Source: Candidatus Bilamarchaeum dharawalense | Lineage (GTDB): Archaea; Micrarchaeota; Micrarchaeia; Anstonellales; Bilamarchaeaceae | Reading direction: 5' to 3' | Assembly (NCBI GenBank): GCA_902386555.1 | Contig: CABMJJ010000007.1 | Span: 1 to 64,000, forward strand | DNA: 64,000 nucleotides | Shown here: piece by piece, positions 42,118-52,147 of the stretch | Numbering within the stretch: the stretch's first letter is position 1 | How the letters are laid out: each line of letters begins with the position of its first letter | Program-made: the position numbers and the translations under genes | Notes under the pieces: generated by a model | What the model was told of the DNA's origin: nothing | The model's database searches: none | What the model saw: only the letters and a program-made list of their open reading frames with translations

Positions 42118-43925
42118 AGGAACAGAATATCATCCCAGGGATGCCTGTAGAGTGGTTGTTTCAGTCTTTTTTGATCAAACACATGACCCATTAACCCAAT
42201 ACTTCGGGCCAATACAAACACACCGTTTAGGTAACCCAATTCCACCATTTCACTTACCTCTTCCTTTGAAAATTCACTGCAGGAATCAAACAGATCAACA
42301 AACAAAACGCCGATGCAACCATCAACATTCAGAATGAGATTATCTGCTTTTTTCAAAGTGACCTGCTCAACAGCAAGGGCATAGTCAAGATATTTATGGG
42401 ATGGAAAATTCTTTTTCGCATATTCTTTCAACAGTTCAACACGTTTGTCTGGATTCTTTGCTGATTTGATCCTGTGGCCTATACCTGGAATGAGAATGCC
42501 CTTCTTTTTCATGTCATCAACAAATTGTTCTGCTGACATTCCCTTGTCGCATCCGTCTTTGAAGTATCTTGCAGCATCATCTATGGCACCACCGAATCGT
42601 GGGCCAATGGTAAGTAATCCACTACATAGGGAAGAAACAGTATCTTTGCCTGCACGTGCAGCAACAATTGCATTGTGCGCCCCGCTCACCGCAGGTCCAT
42701 GATCAGCTGCTATAATTATGCATGTTTCAATGAATTTGGTGGCGTACTTTGGCAGTTTTTTCTTAAACCATAACAAAGAAATAACATCACCAACGGAATA
42801 GTCTTCCTCGATAAGCTTGCTCATGGGTATTCCAGCATAGTAGGGCTCATCTTTTCGGTCATCACTTATGGATGATATAAAATTTGTTGGTTTTCTGATC
42901 ATTGCCTTTTTGACAGCGGCATCATAATCAAGTGGCAGTCTTGGCACTTCTGGTTCGTTAATCGCAGGAAGATTAAGGGATTGGAATGTGGTGGCAATGG
43001 TTTTATCAAAATCTTCAAACGAATTGGGAACTATGATTCCCGATTCACGCAATGCTTTGTTTTTTGCATCAGCACTTTCTGTTTGTTTTCCTGTTTTTGC
43101 ACCAGCATGACCGAATTGTACTTCACCTGGGAACATTTTCGCACAGGTACCTGCAACCCACATCACAATGGGTTTTTTTAACAGATTTTTTTTCTTTGCA
43201 TCAATTATTGCATATTCTTCATCGCCACCAAGCTCGCCCAAACCAACAATCATTTTTATTTCTGGGTTTTGTTCGAATCTTAACATATGCTCAAGCATGG
43301 TGGAACCAGGATAGCGATCTCCGCCAATGGCAATTGCCTCATAAACACCATCAGTGGTTCTTCCAATAACATTGCACATTTCATTTGTCAGACCACCGCT
43401 TTTTGAGACAAATCCAACATGACCGGGACGATAAAGTTTACATGAAATAATATTTTCTATTGTTCCTGCGGTATTACCTATACGAAATGCACCAGCAGTT
43501 ATACCACCGACAGTAGCCGGACCAATTATCATTTTTTTGTTTTTCTGGGCAAGGACAACCAACTGTCGAACTTCACGCTCAGGCATACCTTCAGCGATTA
43601 TGGCAACTGTTCTGATGGTTTTTGTTTCTAGAGCCTCCTTGCTGGACGGATAGGCAGAACGGAAAGAGGCAAAATTCACCATTACATCTGCATTTGGATG
43701 GGCTAGAGCAGCTTTAGCTATGGTTGAATAGATGGGGATTAGCACCTCGCTAGTTCCGAAAAATGCTTTGTGATAACCATCACCACCAGGCTGGATTACT
43801 GCGGCAACGCTGGGTTTGCTTCTTTTGCAGATAAAATCAAAGTCAAGCATGCGCTGGATGGGGGCTGCCTTTAGATTATAGATAAATGCCTCGGTATTTT
43901 TGGAAAATAATTCATAGGTTTGCAT
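42114..43925 (-). CDS. aclA: ATP-citrate lyase, large subunit (CoA-ligase and citryl-CoA lyase domains)
   Basis: ATP-citrate lyase splits citrate with ATP and CoA to acetyl-CoA and oxaloacetate. The 603-residue subunit has a CoA-binding/ligase domain with MLDFDFICKRSKPSVAAVIQ, IIGPATVGGI and the phospho-histidine motif VQFGHAGA, then a citrate-synthase-like C-terminal domain with DHGPAVSGAHN and GIGHRIKS that lyses citryl-CoA. It aligns well by eye with the C-terminal two-thirds of human ACLY. I start at ATG 43925, with GGTG upstream; it directly follows the small-subunit stop. Confidence 0.96.
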   Translation of the reverse strand: MQTYELFSKNTEAFIYNLKAAPIQRMLDFDFICKRSKPSVAAVIQPGGDGYHKAFFGTSEVLIPIYSTIAKAALAHPNADVMVNFASFRSAYPSSKEALETKTIRTVAIIAEGMPEREVRQLVVLAQKNKKMIIGPATVGGITAGAFRIGNTAGTIENIISCKLYRPGHVGFVSKSGGLTNEMCNVIGRTTDGVYEAIAIGGDRYPGSTMLEHMLRFEQNPEIKMIVGLGELGGDEEYAIIDAKKKNLLKKPIVMWVAGTCAKMFPGEVQFGHAGAKTGKQTESADAKNKALRESGIIVPNSFEDFDKTIATTFQSLNLPAINEPEVPRLPLDYDAAVKKAMIRKPTNFISSISDDRKDEPYYAGIPMSKLIEEDYSVGDVISLLWFKKKLPKYATKFIETCIIIAADHGPAVSGAHNAIVAARAGKDTVSSLCSGLLTIGPRFGGAIDDAARYFKDGCDKGMSAEQFVDDMKKKGILIPGIGHRIKSAKNPDKRVELLKEYAKKNFPSHKYLDYALAVEQVTLKKADNLILNVDGCIGVLFVDLFDSCSEFSKEEVSEMVELGYLNGVFVLARSIGLMGHVFDQKRLKQPLYRHPWDDILFL

Positions 43926-43926
43926 G

Positions 43927-45204
43927 TTAAACACCACTCATGTGAGCTATGGCCAACTCAACGATTTTTGTCATATGCGTTTCCGGTCCATAGACTTCCA
44001 TTGGAATGTCAAGTTCCTTCCCAAGACCCTTCATCATTTTTAGACCTTCTTCGAAATTAGGTCCACCACGACGTACATAAATCTGCATTTTATTTTTTTG
44101 CAATTTTGCCTTTGCCTCACGCAATGCGCGGATTATACCTTTGAATGTATTGGCAACATTTGTAAAATTTGCAACTCCTCCGCCTATGATAAGTACCTTA
44201 CCATTTTTTCTTGTTGCAAGATCAATCACTGTTTTTGAATATTGATAGGTTTCCTCTTCATTCGGATCCCCACTATATTCACCATAATTTCCGAGCTCTT
44301 TACCATACCCAAGATCAACAACTGTATCAGTGTAGATAACACTGGCTCCGCCACCAGCAACAAGAAGCCAAATTTTTCCATCTGGATTTATTACTGTCAA
44401 TTTGAGTGATGCACCGGTTTTATCGTCAAGTTCTGCCACAAATTCTTCTTCAGGATATTTCTTCCTGCCAAATTGCTCTGGAAATTCAAGCCCAGCCCAT
44501 TTGCTTTCGCACTTGAAAAATGCACAGTCATCAAGTTCAGTCACAAGTCCAAGAGGTACCAGTTGACCGCCATTACTAAACGCAAGCGGATTCATTTCAA
44601 TATAGGTACATCCAAAATCAACAAAATATTTGTGAAGTGCTTTGATGAATGATGCGAGTTTTTCCTTTTTATCATCTGGTAGAGAAATCGTACCCAGTGA
44701 GTTTTTTACATCAGTGTCAGAAATATTTGCATCAATGGGTACTGGAATTTGGATCAGTCTATCCCAGTGTTCTTCAACATCAACACCGCCCTTATCAGAA
44801 AAGAGGATGGTATCTTCATTGCGTTTGGAAACGATTGCCAAGAAATATTCTTCCTTGTGTTCAACAAAAGGTTCGATGATGAAATGGGTGAGCACACCAG
44901 AGATGCCCTGGACTTCCAGGGTTTTTCCCATATTCTCCTTGATGAATTTTTTCGCGCCATCAAAATCTGCATTTAATAAAACCAAATTGTGTTTGCCCTT
45001 TTTACCAATAAGCTGATCTGGTTTCACCACAAGCTTTTTTGTTTTCAGCCATGGATTTTCACGGATAAGTTTTTGGAAATTGTCTTCTACGGATCCTGCA
45101 TCCGCAAGTGCAACTTCCAGCTGAAGATCAGCATAACCATACCTACCCAGATTGGTGGACAGCATCTTTTTTGCATCGTGCTCACGAATTTTTTTTCTTG
45201 ACAT
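43927..45204 (-). CDS. aclB: ATP-citrate lyase, small subunit (ATP-grasp)
   Basis: The 425-residue subunit corresponds to the N-terminal part of human ACLY. It has the ATP-grasp domain with LVVKPDQLIGKKGKHNLVLL, FGCTYIEMNPLAFSNGG (metal site), and a CoA-ligase beta-like C-terminal domain with IWLLVAGGGASVIYTDTVVD, NYGEYSGDPNEEET, KVLIIGGGVANFTNVA and YVRRGGPNFEEGLKMM. It activates citrate in complex with the large subunit encoded next. The two genes follow isocitrate dehydrogenase and aconitase in one operon. Confidence 0.96.
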   Translation of the reverse strand: MSRKKIREHDAKKMLSTNLGRYGYADLQLEVALADAGSVEDNFQKLIRENPWLKTKKLVVKPDQLIGKKGKHNLVLLNADFDGAKKFIKENMGKTLEVQGISGVLTHFIIEPFVEHKEEYFLAIVSKRNEDTILFSDKGGVDVEEHWDRLIQIPVPIDANISDTDVKNSLGTISLPDDKKEKLASFIKALHKYFVDFGCTYIEMNPLAFSNGGQLVPLGLVTELDDCAFFKCESKWAGLEFPEQFGRKKYPEEEFVAELDDKTGASLKLTVINPDGKIWLLVAGGGASVIYTDTVVDLGYGKELGNYGEYSGDPNEEETYQYSKTVIDLATRKNGKVLIIGGGVANFTNVANTFKGIIRALREAKAKLQKNKMQIYVRRGGPNFEEGLKMMKGLGKELDIPMEVYGPETHMTKIVELAIAHMSGV

Positions 45205-45238
45205 TTAGGTTACCCCGTATACTCGAACATTTTGAATT

Positions 45239-46483
45239 TCATTCTAGATTTTTGATAATCGCATCTCCAAATTCCGAACATTTGACTTCTTTTGCACCTT
45301 CGGTTTGTCTTGCAAGATCATAGGTCACGATTTTTTGTTTTATTGTCTCCTCAAAGGCTTTTGTGATCAGATCTGCTGCCTCGGTCCACCCCATGTACTC
45401 AAGCATCATCACTGCTGAGAGAATAAGCGACCCAGGATTTACCTTATCCTGTCCGGCATGCTTTGGTGCAGTTCCGTGGGTTGCTTCAAAAAATCCATGA
45501 CCGGTTTTATAATTAATATTACCGCCAGGCGCTATACCAAGACCACCAACCTGAGCTGCGGCTGCATCACTAATATAATCGCCGTTAAGATTGGTTGTTG
45601 CGATTACATCATATTCATCTGGCCGTAGTAGGATTTGTTGGAACATGCTGTCGGCAATACGATCGTTAACCAGAATCTTTCCTTCTTTGCTTGCACCTGC
45701 ATTTACCTCTTCTTCAGTAACAATCCTATCACGGAATTTTTCCTTTGCAACTTCATAGCCCCATTCACGAAACGCACCTTCGGTGAATTTCATAATGTTT
45801 CCCTTGTGCATAATGGTTACGGTCTTACGATTGTACTTTATGGCATACTCAATTGCAGCTTCTATCAATCGTTTTGTTCTTGCTATGCTTATTGGTTTTA
45901 TACCAACACCAGAATCCGTGGCAACTTTTTTACCCATTGTTGTGTTTAGAAATTCGATTACTTTTTTCACTTCTTCTGTTCCCTGCTTCCATTCTATGCC
46001 AGCATAAACATCTTCTGTGTTTTCACGGAAGATGACAACGTTAAGTTTTTCAGGTTCCTTTACTGGAGCTGGTACGCCAAGGAAGTATCTAACAGGTCTA
46101 ACGCAGCAGTATAAATCAAGCATCTGCCTCATGGTAACATTAAGACTTCTGTGACCGCCGCCAACTGGTGTGGTAAGAGGTCCTTTAATTGCAACAAGAT
46201 AATGTTGCACTGCTTTTACAGTATCATCTGGAAGATAGGTTTTGTATTTGTTAAAACTCTCATCCCCAGCAAGAATCTTGAACCATACGATATGTTTTTT
46301 TCCGTTATAGGCTTTTTTCACAGCAGCATCTACGACTTTTTTCATCACTGGAGAGATATCAATGCCAACACCATCACCCTCTATAATCGGGATTACTGGG
46401 TCATCAGGTACATGCAGTTTACCGTCTCTCATGGAAATAACACTGCCTTCTGTCGGGGGTTTCAAATCAGAAAATTCCACCAT
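45239..46483 (-). CDS. icd: NADP-dependent isocitrate dehydrogenase
   Basis: The enzyme interconverts isocitrate and 2-oxoglutarate with NADP. The protein of about 414 residues closely resembles bacterial Icd: [15 protein letters not shown], the substrate site [10 protein letters not shown] with the regulatory-type Ser, [35 protein letters not shown] and [20 protein letters not shown]. The Lys before His keeps one NADP determinant, while the usual Tyr is His here. The E. coli-like sequence suggests old transfer from bacteria. AGGAG lies before ATG 46483. Confidence 0.96.
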   Translation of the reverse strand: MVEFSDLKPPTEGSVISMRDGKLHVPDDPVIPIIEGDGVGIDISPVMKKVVDAAVKKAYNGKKHIVWFKILAGDESFNKYKTYLPDDTVKAVQHYLVAIKGPLTTPVGGGHRSLNVTMRQMLDLYCCVRPVRYFLGVPAPVKEPEKLNVVIFRENTEDVYAGIEWKQGTEEVKKVIEFLNTTMGKKVATDSGVGIKPISIARTKRLIEAAIEYAIKYNRKTVTIMHKGNIMKFTEGAFREWGYEVAKEKFRDRIVTEEEVNAGASKEGKILVNDRIADSMFQQILLRPDEYDVIATTNLNGDYISDAAAAQVGGLGIAPGGNINYKTGHGFFEATHGTAPKHAGQDKVNPGSLILSAVMMLEYMGWTEAADLITKAFEETIKQKIVTYDLARQTEGAKEVKCSEFGDAIIKNLE

Positions 46484-46497
46484 ATGTTTCACACTCC

Positions 46498-48429
46498 TTA
46501 GGGTTTTGCCCTTTCTTTTGTCAGGTTTATTAGCCCGCCTGCTAAAAGCATTTCTGCATTTCTTTTAGTAGCATCAGATTTTGTCAAAAATTCATAATTT
46601 TTAGTGATATTTTTTACCCTAATGGTACCGCCATTTTTAACAGCATCAACAATGCCATCAAGTTCAAGAACATCACCCTGTTCCACTTTATCATAGTCGG
46701 CTGGATCGGCAAAGGTAAGGGGTAGGATTCCAAAATTTAGTAGATTTGCCTTGTGAATTCTTGCGAATTTTTTTACTATAACAGCCTTAACACCAAGATA
46801 AAGTGGTGCGATTGCCGCATGCTCACGAGAACTTCCTTGGCCGTAATTGTCACCGCCAATAACGATGCCGCCCTGTTTTTCTTTTGCACGTGCCACGAAT
46901 TTTGGATCAACAGCACTGAATACAAATTCGCTAATGGCTGGGATATTACTTCTCAGAGGCAATACCTTGGCACCAGCTGGCATTATGTGATCGGTGGTAA
47001 CATTATCCCCGAGCTTTAGCAGCACTTCTTTTTTGAAAGAATTTTCCAATGGCTTCATATCAGGCAATGGTTTGATATTTGGTCCGCGAATGATTTGCAC
47101 CTCGCCAGGATTTTGTTTTGGTGCAATAATCATTGAATCATCAATAGATATACCGGCCGGCCAATCTATTTTTGGTGCAGCACCAAGTTCCCTTGGATCA
47201 ACTATCTCGCCACGAATAGCACAGGCTGCACATACTTCTGGTGAAGCAAGGTAAACCGAAGCATCTGGAGTACCGCATCTTCCTTGGAAATTTCTATTGA
47301 ATGAACGAATGCTCACACCACCACTTGATGGTGCCTGACCCATACCAATGCATGGACCGCAGGCACTTTCCAAAATCCTTGCACCTGCACTAATTAAATC
47401 AGCAAGAGCACCGTTTCTGGCAATTTGTTCGTATACCTGTTTGGAACCAGGAACAACTGCAAAACTAACATTGGGATGTACTTTCCTTCCTTTCATAACT
47501 GCAGCCACGGTCATAAGATCCTTGTAGGAACTGTTGGTACAGGAACCAACAATAACCTGGTTAACTTTTGTACCCTTAAGCTCCTTGGCTGAGACAACCG
47601 CATCTGGAGAGTGTGGTTTTGCAAGTAGCGGCTCAGTTTTACTAAGGTCAAGTTCAATGATTTCAGAATAATCAGAATCCGTACCATCGCCACACATTTC
47701 TTTCCAGGAATGTTCGCGCGATTGCATTTTCAGATATTTCAAGGTCACCTGATCGCTTGGAAAGATACTAGTTGTAGCTCCAAGTTCAGCACCCATATTG
47801 GTTATGGTTGCACGTTCAGGAACAGACAAAGTATCCACACCAGGCCCGAAATACTCGAATACCTTTCCAACTCCGCCTTTTACTGTGAGTTTTCTTAGCA
47901 GTTCAAGAATAACATCTTTGGCAGAGCTCCAATCTGGGAGTTTGCCTGTGAGTTTTACACCAACCACCTTTGGCATTTCAAAATAAAATGGTCCGCCTCC
48001 CATGGCTATTGCAACGTCAAGACCACCAGCACCTATTGCAATTGCACCAACACCACCAGCAGTTGGAGTATGTGAATCGCTTCCAAGAACAGTTTTTCCA
48101 GGAGCTGCGAATCTTTCTAAATGGACTTGATGACAAATACCGTTTCCTGCTCTTGAAAAGTGTACGCCGAATTTTTCTGCAACACTCTGGAGATAAAGAT
48201 GGTCATCCTGATTTCTGAAATCAGTCTGGAGGGTGTTATGATCAACATAGCTCACTGCAGTTTCGGCAGCTACACGAGGCAGACCCATGGCTTCGAATTC
48301 AAGATAGGCCATGGTTCCAGTGGCATCCTGTGTGAGTGTTTGATCGATCTTGATTGCAATTTCTTGACCAATGATTGTTTCTCCTTCCTCTAAATGTGCT
48401 TTGATAATCTTTTCAGTTAAGCTGCTCAT
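46498..48429 (-). CDS. acn: Aconitate hydratase
   Basis: Aconitase isomerises citrate and isocitrate through cis-aconitate using a 4Fe-4S cluster. The 643-residue protein has the cluster Cys in [12 protein letters not shown] and [14 protein letters not shown], the substrate segments [15 protein letters not shown] and [11 protein letters not shown], and the C-terminal swivel domain with [14 protein letters not shown]. It is the compact archaeal/mitochondrial-like type. As first gene of the acn-icd-aclB-aclA operon it feeds citrate to, or receives it from, its neighbours. Confidence 0.97.
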   Translation of the reverse strand: MSSLTEKIIKAHLEEGETIIGQEIAIKIDQTLTQDATGTMAYLEFEAMGLPRVAAETAVSYVDHNTLQTDFRNQDDHLYLQSVAEKFGVHFSRAGNGICHQVHLERFAAPGKTVLGSDSHTPTAGGVGAIAIGAGGLDVAIAMGGGPFYFEMPKVVGVKLTGKLPDWSSAKDVILELLRKLTVKGGVGKVFEYFGPGVDTLSVPERATITNMGAELGATTSIFPSDQVTLKYLKMQSREHSWKEMCGDGTDSDYSEIIELDLSKTEPLLAKPHSPDAVVSAKELKGTKVNQVIVGSCTNSSYKDLMTVAAVMKGRKVHPNVSFAVVPGSKQVYEQIARNGALADLISAGARILESACGPCIGMGQAPSSGGVSIRSFNRNFQGRCGTPDASVYLASPEVCAACAIRGEIVDPRELGAAPKIDWPAGISIDDSMIIAPKQNPGEVQIIRGPNIKPLPDMKPLENSFKKEVLLKLGDNVTTDHIMPAGAKVLPLRSNIPAISEFVFSAVDPKFVARAKEKQGGIVIGGDNYGQGSSREHAAIAPLYLGVKAVIVKKFARIHKANLLNFGILPLTFADPADYDKVEQGDVLELDGIVDAVKNGGTIRVKNITKNYEFLTKSDATKRNAEMLLAGGLINLTKERAKP

Positions 48430-48564
48430 AGGTATCCAACCGCCTTGACATATACTGATTATATTTCATAACACAGAATTAGAGTAGGGAATTGATTAGA
48501 AAATTTATAAATGTTGTTGAAATTTAGAACGACAGCTGACGGATTAGTTTATTGAAAAATAGGA

Positions 48565-48719
48565 AGCCCCCGGCGAGAATTGAACTCGCGGCCTCGTCCT
48601 TACCAAGGACGCGCGCTACCTTTGCACCCGCTTCTTATTAGAAGATCGCAAAAACGCGAAGCATTCAAAGAACCAATTTTTGCCAAGCTTTTCTAAAAAG
48701 CGGACTGCGCTACAGGGGC
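48565..48719 (-). tRNA. tRNA-Thr (GGT anticodon) with an 81-base D-loop insert
   Basis: On the minus strand the acceptor GCCCCTG pairs with CGGGGGC, followed by discriminator T as in archaeal tRNA-Thr. The D-stem GCGC pairs with GCGC, the anticodon stem CGTCC/GGACG holds loop TTGGTAA (anticodon GGT at 48602-48604), the variable loop is AGGCC, and the T-arm GCGAG-TTCAATT-CTCGC is intact. The D-loop reads AGTCC, then an insert at 48621-48701, then GGTA. The insert ends can pair (CCGCTT with AAGCGG), as expected for an archaeal intron. Without it a normal 74-base tRNA remains. Confidence 0.88.
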
Positions 48720-48776
48720 ATAACTACAAAAGATGACCAATTAGCTTTTTATTATTGTCCCTCGCACATTGTAACC

Positions 48777-49556
48777 ATGTTTGGCGGAGATGAAGTAATA
48801 TTTACTGGACAATATAAGGGATTTAAACTGGGAATTGCATTCGATCTTAAGGGAAAAGAACCAGAAGAAGTTGCTCAGGTTCTTGCCTATGTAAGTTCGA
48901 AATTAGAACAACCGGCATTTGAATTTTCTGAAATTGATACAAAGAAAATAGATGGCATGGCCAAAGTAAAAGGAACTGGTTTGAAAGCAATTGTCGAGTT
49001 TATAGAAAGTGCGGGAAAATTAAGAGACGAATTGGGAAAATGCGTAAATAACCCCAAGCTCATTTGCGTTGCAGAATGCTATTTGTTCAACAAACTACTT
49101 ACCCAGGCAAATGTGCAATTCAAAATAGTGCCAACAAATGCACCAAAGCCATCGGATGAGAAAATAGAGGATTTCATTGGATTTGTTGGAAAATACAAAG
49201 AATGGGTTGCAATAAAAAAATTAGGGCTTGGAAAAGTTCAGGATTACGAAGTCTCTGGAATTCTGTCTGGTGTAAACCATTCCATAGTTAACAAAGCATT
49301 TGATTTTGCTGGGGTAAACAAAAACGATGCTCTGGTTGATTCGGTAGTGAAAGGAAAGAGAAAATCCTACAACAACCTGGCTGCTGCACTAAAAGAACTT
49401 GAACCAAAACTTAGCAAAAACCAAGATGATGCCTATGTTGTTTGTAAAGTTTTCGAGAATCTTGGTTACAAACCCTATGCCAGCCCAGATATGTTAACAG
49501 ACGCCCATCCGGATATCAAACCACCCAAAGTAAAGGGAAGAAAACCAAAAGGGTGA
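48777..49556 (+). CDS. Archaeal DUF2666-like protein with internal duplication
   Basis: The 259-residue soluble protein appears to be made of two related halves: FTGQYKGFKLGIAFDL and FVGKYKEWVAIKKL start the repeats (near residues 9 and 131), each followed by a segment with a basic turn and a helix ending in Ala/Leu. This resembles the archaeal DUF2666 family from memory, with low certainty on the name. It ends in a Lys/Pro-rich tail. It lies five bases before mevalonate kinase, so the two are co-transcribed. A TATA-like CTTTTTATTA lies about 30 bases before the ATG. Confidence 0.72.
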   Translation: MFGGDEVIFTGQYKGFKLGIAFDLKGKEPEEVAQVLAYVSSKLEQPAFEFSEIDTKKIDGMAKVKGTGLKAIVEFIESAGKLRDELGKCVNNPKLICVAECYLFNKLLTQANVQFKIVPTNAPKPSDEKIEDFIGFVGKYKEWVAIKKLGLGKVQDYEVSGILSGVNHSIVNKAFDFAGVNKNDALVDSVVKGKRKSYNNLAAALKELEPKLSKNQDDAYVVCKVFENLGYKPYASPDMLTDAHPDIKPPKVKGRKPKG

Positions 49557-49560
49557 GATT

Positions 49561-50463
49561 TTGGGTAAAGGAATAGGCCATGGGAAAACAATTCTATTTG
49601 GCGAACATTTTGTTGTGCAGGGAGCTCCAGCCATTGCGGGTGGTATTGGCAATGCTGCAATTGTGGAGGTAAAAGAAGCACCGATAAACAAAATAGTAAC
49701 TGATCTTACGGTTGTTGAAGAGATGAGCCTTGCGGGTATTCAAGCAGTTTTGGATAGTCTGAAAATAAAACAAAAATATGAAGTAAAACTAACTGGAGAT
49801 TTACCAACCTATGGAGGACTGGGATCTTCGGCGGCTTTTTGTGTTGGTCTTGTACGCGCGTTTGCAGATGAAAAAAAACTTAAACTAACAGATGAGCAGG
49901 TAAACAGACATGCCTATGACGGAGAGATGGCATTTCATGGAAATCCAAGCGGGATAGATAATACCATGGCAACCTATAGAGGCGTTGTGGAGTACATAAG
50001 AGGAAAAACCATGGCCCAGAGCAAATTTGAATTTATAAAACTTGGAAAACCATTGGATATTGTAATAGCATTCAGTGGAAAGTATAGTGAAACTGCAAAG
50101 ATGATTGCACGAGTACAAAAATTCAAAGATGATGATAGGGATGAGTTTTCGCAATTAATGGATGAATACCAAGATCTGGAAATGGAAGCACGGGATGCCA
50201 TAGAAAAAGGCGATCTTGAAAAAATTGGCACGTTAATGAATGTTAACCAAATTTTATTATCTGAAGTTGGAGTTTCGGATGAAAAAAATGATGAAATTAA
50301 TTCCATTGCTTTGGGTGAGGGTGCATTGGGTGCAAAAGTTACTGGCGGAGGAGGGGGAGGGTGTTGTATTGCCCTGGCAAAGGATGAAAAACACTCTCAG
50401 AAAATTGCAACTGCCTTGAATGACCAAAAATTCGAAGCATTTTCAACCAGAATAATTAAATAG
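49561..50463 (+). CDS. mvk: Mevalonate kinase
   Basis: The enzyme phosphorylates mevalonate to mevalonate 5-phosphate. The 300-residue GHMP kinase has GHGKTILFGEHFVVQGAPAI at the N-terminus, the ATP-binding PTYGGLGSSAAFCVGLVRAF, HGNPSGIDNTMATY and the C-terminal TGGGGGGCCIAL. The start is TTG at 49561, with GGTGAG four bases upstream; no ATG in this frame fits the conserved N-terminus. It adjoins a DUF2666-like gene. It belongs to the alternative mevalonate pathway encoded across the window. Confidence 0.95.
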   Translation: MGKGIGHGKTILFGEHFVVQGAPAIAGGIGNAAIVEVKEAPINKIVTDLTVVEEMSLAGIQAVLDSLKIKQKYEVKLTGDLPTYGGLGSSAAFCVGLVRAFADEKKLKLTDEQVNRHAYDGEMAFHGNPSGIDNTMATYRGVVEYIRGKTMAQSKFEFIKLGKPLDIVIAFSGKYSETAKMIARVQKFKDDDRDEFSQLMDEYQDLEMEARDAIEKGDLEKIGTLMNVNQILLSEVGVSDEKNDEINSIALGEGALGAKVTGGGGGGCCIALAKDEKHSQKIATALNDQKFEAFSTRIIK

Positions 50464-50485
50464 TGTTTTTTACATAAAATAACAC

Positions 50486-51433
50486 ATGGCAATCGATTTA
50501 TGGAGTATGTTCTGGCTTTGTGTACCGCTTTTAGTCATCGGTGTTCTAATTTATTTGGCTGCCGCGGTAAAGATAATAAGGCCTGTGGAAAAAGCGCTTG
50601 TAGAAAGATTTGGTAAGTTCAGTAGAACTGCTGAACCCGGACTTCTTCTGGTAATACCTGGAATAGAAAATGTAGTTCATGTTCCAACAACTGAGATGAG
50701 AGTCGATGTTGCAGAACAAACTGTTATCACCAGTGATAACCTAAATGCAGTTGTTGATGCAATTGTATACTATAGAATCAACGACGTGGTAAAGGCAGTA
50801 TATAACATAGATAACTTCCGAACTGCTATTCCTTCACTGGCCCAGACTACCCTAAGGGCAGTTATGGGTAAGATGACCCTGGCAGAAGCTAATGGTAATA
50901 GACAGCAGATTAATGCTTCTCTTGAAGAGGAACTTGATAAGGAAACCCAACAATGGGGTGTTGATATTATCAGAGTTGAACTTCAGAGAATAGATCCGCC
51001 ACATGATGTTCAACAGGCAATGAACAATGTTGTGAAAGCAGAAAACGAGAAACGAGCTGCTGTTGATCTGGCAACCGCTGCTGAAACAAACGCAGATGGT
51101 ATTAGAAGAGCTGCAGTAAAGGCCGCTGAGGGTGATGCAAAATCCATTGAACTTAAGGCTCTTGCAAATGCACACGCAGTGGAGATGGCTGCCCAGGCAA
51201 ATGCCAAGGCTGTTGAACTTAGGGCTCAGGCAGATGCTAAAGCTATTCAATTGGTTAATGAAGCAGCACAAAAATATTTCAAAGGAGATGCACAGACACT
51301 TAAAAAATTACAGGTGGCAGAAAAATCACTAAGCGAAAATACAAAATATGTGATACCTGAAGGCACGGACATATCAACAATTATTACAGAAGCAGCTGGC
51401 ATAACCCCAATACCAAAGAAAAAGTCTGACTAA
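50486..51433 (+). CDS. Stomatin/SPFH-domain membrane protein
   Basis: The 315-residue protein has one N-terminal membrane helix (about 8-30), an SPFH/band 7 domain with VERFGKFSRTAEPGLLLVIP and VVDAIVYYRINDVVKAVYNI, and a C-terminal coiled coil rich in Ala and Glu (about 180-260) that drives ring formation. Such proteins scaffold membrane microdomains. The NfeD/STOPP partner commonly encoded next to archaeal stomatins is absent here. It is co-directional with mevalonate kinase at a 22-base distance. Confidence 0.93.
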   Translation: MAIDLWSMFWLCVPLLVIGVLIYLAAAVKIIRPVEKALVERFGKFSRTAEPGLLLVIPGIENVVHVPTTEMRVDVAEQTVITSDNLNAVVDAIVYYRINDVVKAVYNIDNFRTAIPSLAQTTLRAVMGKMTLAEANGNRQQINASLEEELDKETQQWGVDIIRVELQRIDPPHDVQQAMNNVVKAENEKRAAVDLATAAETNADGIRRAAVKAAEGDAKSIELKALANAHAVEMAAQANAKAVELRAQADAKAIQLVNEAAQKYFKGDAQTLKKLQVAEKSLSENTKYVIPEGTDISTIITEAAGITPIPKKKSD

Positions 51434-51440
51434 TTTTTTA

Positions 51441-52106
51441 TTATTTATTTATTATTTTTCTTACTACACCTTGTTTTGGACAAAGTTTCTCAAGTGGACA
51501 GTGTGAACAATCTGGATTTCTGGGTAAACAAACGGTCTGACCAAATGCAACGAAATTACGATTAAATTTCCTAATGTGTTTTGACGGTAGTATTTTCAGT
51601 AGTGCAATCTCAGTTTCTTCTGGTTTTTTAGTTTTAACAAGACCAAGCCGATTGGAAATTCGATGAACGTGAACATCAACCCCGAGGGTTTTTTGATTAA
51701 ACGCTCTTGCAAGAACAATATTTGCAGTTTTTCTTCCAACGCCTTGAAGTTCAAGTAATTTTTCCAGAGTGTTAGGGATAGTGCCATCTTGAAGTATCTT
51801 ACACATTTCCAAAAGATGCTTGGTTTTGGTCCGATAAAAACCAACACCATAGAGTATTTTTTCCAGTTGTTTTTGACCAAGGGCGCGTATTGCTTTTGGG
51901 GTCGCAGCCATCGCAAAGAGATGATTAACAACTTTTATGGTTGTGGCATCCTTGGTACGTGCAGAGAGCATGGTAAAAACTAAAATTTTGAATGGGTTTT
52001 TTCTAGTTTTATCTTCAGCATAAAGAACAGGTGCTTTACGTTTTAGTGCAGTGGAGTACATGGACTTTAGAGCCCAGTCAAGTTTTTGTAAAAATTTCAC
52101 GTTCAC
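51441..52106 (-). CDS. nth: Endonuclease III (DNA glycosylase/AP lyase)
   Basis: Nth removes oxidised pyrimidines in base excision repair. The 221-residue protein shows the helix-hairpin-helix LLELQGVGRKTANIVLARAF with the catalytic Lys, the catalytic Asp in GVDVHVHRISNRLGL, and the C-terminal 4Fe-4S motif CLPRNPDCSHCPLEKLC (spacing 6-2-5). Length and order are standard. The gene is convergent with the SPFH gene. Confidence 0.96.
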   Translation of the reverse strand: MNVKFLQKLDWALKSMYSTALKRKAPVLYAEDKTRKNPFKILVFTMLSARTKDATTIKVVNHLFAMAATPKAIRALGQKQLEKILYGVGFYRTKTKHLLEMCKILQDGTIPNTLEKLLELQGVGRKTANIVLARAFNQKTLGVDVHVHRISNRLGLVKTKKPEETEIALLKILPSKHIRKFNRNFVAFGQTVCLPRNPDCSHCPLEKLCPKQGVVRKIINK

Positions 52107-52147
52107 GAATTGAATAATGCAGAAGTAGCATTAAAATATTAATGAAA

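Noticed and set aside
43052-43369. Plus-strand frame within the ATP-citrate lyase large subunit
   Set aside because: It is antisense to conserved catalytic motifs of the lyase and has a composition typical of such shadows (many His, Phe and Leu).
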